From Acidobacteriaceae bacterium (GTDB lineage Bacteria; Acidobacteriota; Terriglobia; Terriglobales; Acidobacteriaceae): DNA of 41,438 nucleotides. The DNA lies in contig DAHUXR010000035.1 in assembly GCA_027307045.1 (NCBI GenBank), positions 1 to 41,438 on the forward strand, in the 5' to 3' direction. Shown in pieces: positions 40,694 to 41,438 of the stretch (within the stretch, counting starts at the first letter, position 1; every line of letters starts with the position of its first letter). Both the position numbers and the translations under genes were made by a program. The notes below the pieces were generated by a model. That model was not told the DNA's origin. It ran no database searches and worked only from the letters and a program-made list of their open reading frames with translations.

Positions 40694-41438
40694 AAGCGGA
40701 CCCTCGCTTTTTACGCTCACCAAAGGATTTTTGGGCACACGTTCGCTCTCTCAGCCAAAAGCTTGGTTACACAAACTCAGAGCAGCAGGTAAAGGTGCCC
40801 ACCCTGGAGGAGATTGTGAATGGCTTAGGCAAACTAGGCCTTTCTTCAGAGCATGTTGCCCAAAAGGGCGAGGCGACTGCATTTGGCAAAGACCTGTTGG
40901 CTTACTTCGAGCACCGTGCACGTGTCCTCAACGATTATGTTCGGCCCCGTCTCATGGATAAAGAGCGGGCTAAGAAGGAGTTTGAGGCTCTCAAAAAGAA
41001 GCTAGATCCGAAACGCACAGTTCCGATGAACAAGCAAAAAGGTGATAAGAAAGCACCGGCCTACATGACTGGGATGGTGAACATGATTGTTGAAGCGGGC
41101 GTGGGCAAATGTGATTGCGATTTTGATCCGAGAAGGCTGACAACGATCACGCGAAAAGGAGCGCCTTTACGCACGCTTGCTCGCCGCGTTGATGGAGCGT
41201 TTCCTAGCAGCATTAATCCGATAGCGATTTGGGAGATCAAGGAATATTACTATACGACGACATTTGGCAGTCGCGTCGCTGATGGCGTCTATGAAACGCT
41301 TTTGGATGGTATGGAGCTAGAAGAACTACTTGAGCACGAGAAAATCGATGTTAAGCATTACTTAATGGTCGACGATGCTTATACGTGGTGGATCTGCGGC
41401 AAATCGTATCTTTGCCGGATCATTGATATGGTTCACAT
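40690..41438 (+). CDS. type II restriction endonuclease, PD-(D/E)XK-like (partial, runs off the right edge)
   Basis: An open frame of 249 codons begins at the ATG at 40690 and has no stop before the window end. The first 120 residues are helical and charged; residues of about 120-190 hold the likely catalytic core. D168 in RRVDGAFPSS and E182-I-K184 in IWEIKEYYYTT fit the D...(D/E)xK metal-binding triad with normal spacing. The region after this (SRVADGVYETLLDG, HYLMVDDAYTWWICGKSYLCR) continues the fold. The link to the methylase and controller supports a type II endonuclease. I do not recognise a named family or specificity. The base composition is more AT-rich than in the housekeeping genes, consistent with acquired DNA. 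Confidence 0.8.
   Translation, partial: MKADPRFLRSPKDFWAHVRSLSQKLGYTNSEQQVKVPTLEEIVNGLGKLGLSSEHVAQKGEATAFGKDLLAYFEHRARVLNDYVRPRLMDKERAKKEFEALKKKLDPKRTVPMNKQKGDKKAPAYMTGMVNMIVEAGVGKCDCDFDPRRLTTITRKGAPLRTLARRVDGAFPSSINPIAIWEIKEYYYTTTFGSRVADGVYETLLDGMELEELLEHEKIDVKHYLMVDDAYTWWICGKSYLCRIIDMVH

Overview
The window looks like a chromosomal segment from an acidobacterium, probably class Terriglobia. The grounds are the hopanoid gene set (shc, hpnH, hpnA, hpnG, hpnC, hpnD, hpnE with ispH), the moderately high G+C, and the styles of the CigR-like, pilin-like and lipase-maturation-factor-like proteins. This assignment is inferred from gene content and style; no 16S rRNA gene is present. Two bases of coverage matter: the left edge cuts a recN-like gene and the right edge cuts a restriction endonuclease gene.

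Region 1 (1-1400): the end of recN, then two small uncharacterised membrane proteins. Region 2 (1555-13667): a long plus-strand isoprenoid/hopanoid block. IspH supplies IPP/DMAPP. HpnD, HpnC and HpnE turn farnesyl diphosphate into squalene. Shc cyclises squalene. HpnH adds adenosine and HpnG removes adenine to give the ribosyl hopane. HpnA is a hopanoid-associated epimerase. Two zinc-dependent MDR dehydrogenases lie between hpnG and hpnC, and a small unrecognised protein overlaps hpnH. These three are the most interesting unexplained members, because the reductase that opens ribosylhopane to bacteriohopanetetrol is, to my knowledge, not firmly assigned. Most genes in the block overlap by 4 nt or sit a few nt apart.

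Region 3 (13915-19243): a 31-codon membrane peptide and a strong hairpin terminator. These are followed on the minus strand by ribE-ribD-ftsY and an HD-GYP c-di-GMP phosphodiesterase, with a small plus-strand gene between. Region 4 (19436-26614, minus strand): gpsA, plsY, thpR, cinA, an NHL/TIG propeller protein, pgpA, a ribbon-helix-helix protein, yacG and rimO. It is a housekeeping run with three phospholipid-synthesis genes (gpsA, plsY, pgpA).

Region 5 (26828-33634): a protein with a pilin-like C-terminal domain, a lipase-maturation-factor family membrane protein, a CigR-like secreted protein, a frameshifted folD, a TgpA-type transglutaminase and the SRP (4.5S) RNA. Region 6 (33735-38096): fabH, aspA, rraB-like and metC-like genes.

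Region 7 (38123-41438): past the probable metC terminator the character changes to accessory DNA. It holds a two-part nuclease gene broken by an in-frame TAA, about 460 nt with no recognisable gene, and then a type II restriction-modification locus: a D12-class adenine methylase diverging from an Xre controller and a PD-(D/E)XK endonuclease cut by the window edge.

No CRISPR array, rRNA, tRNA or insertion sequence was recognised.
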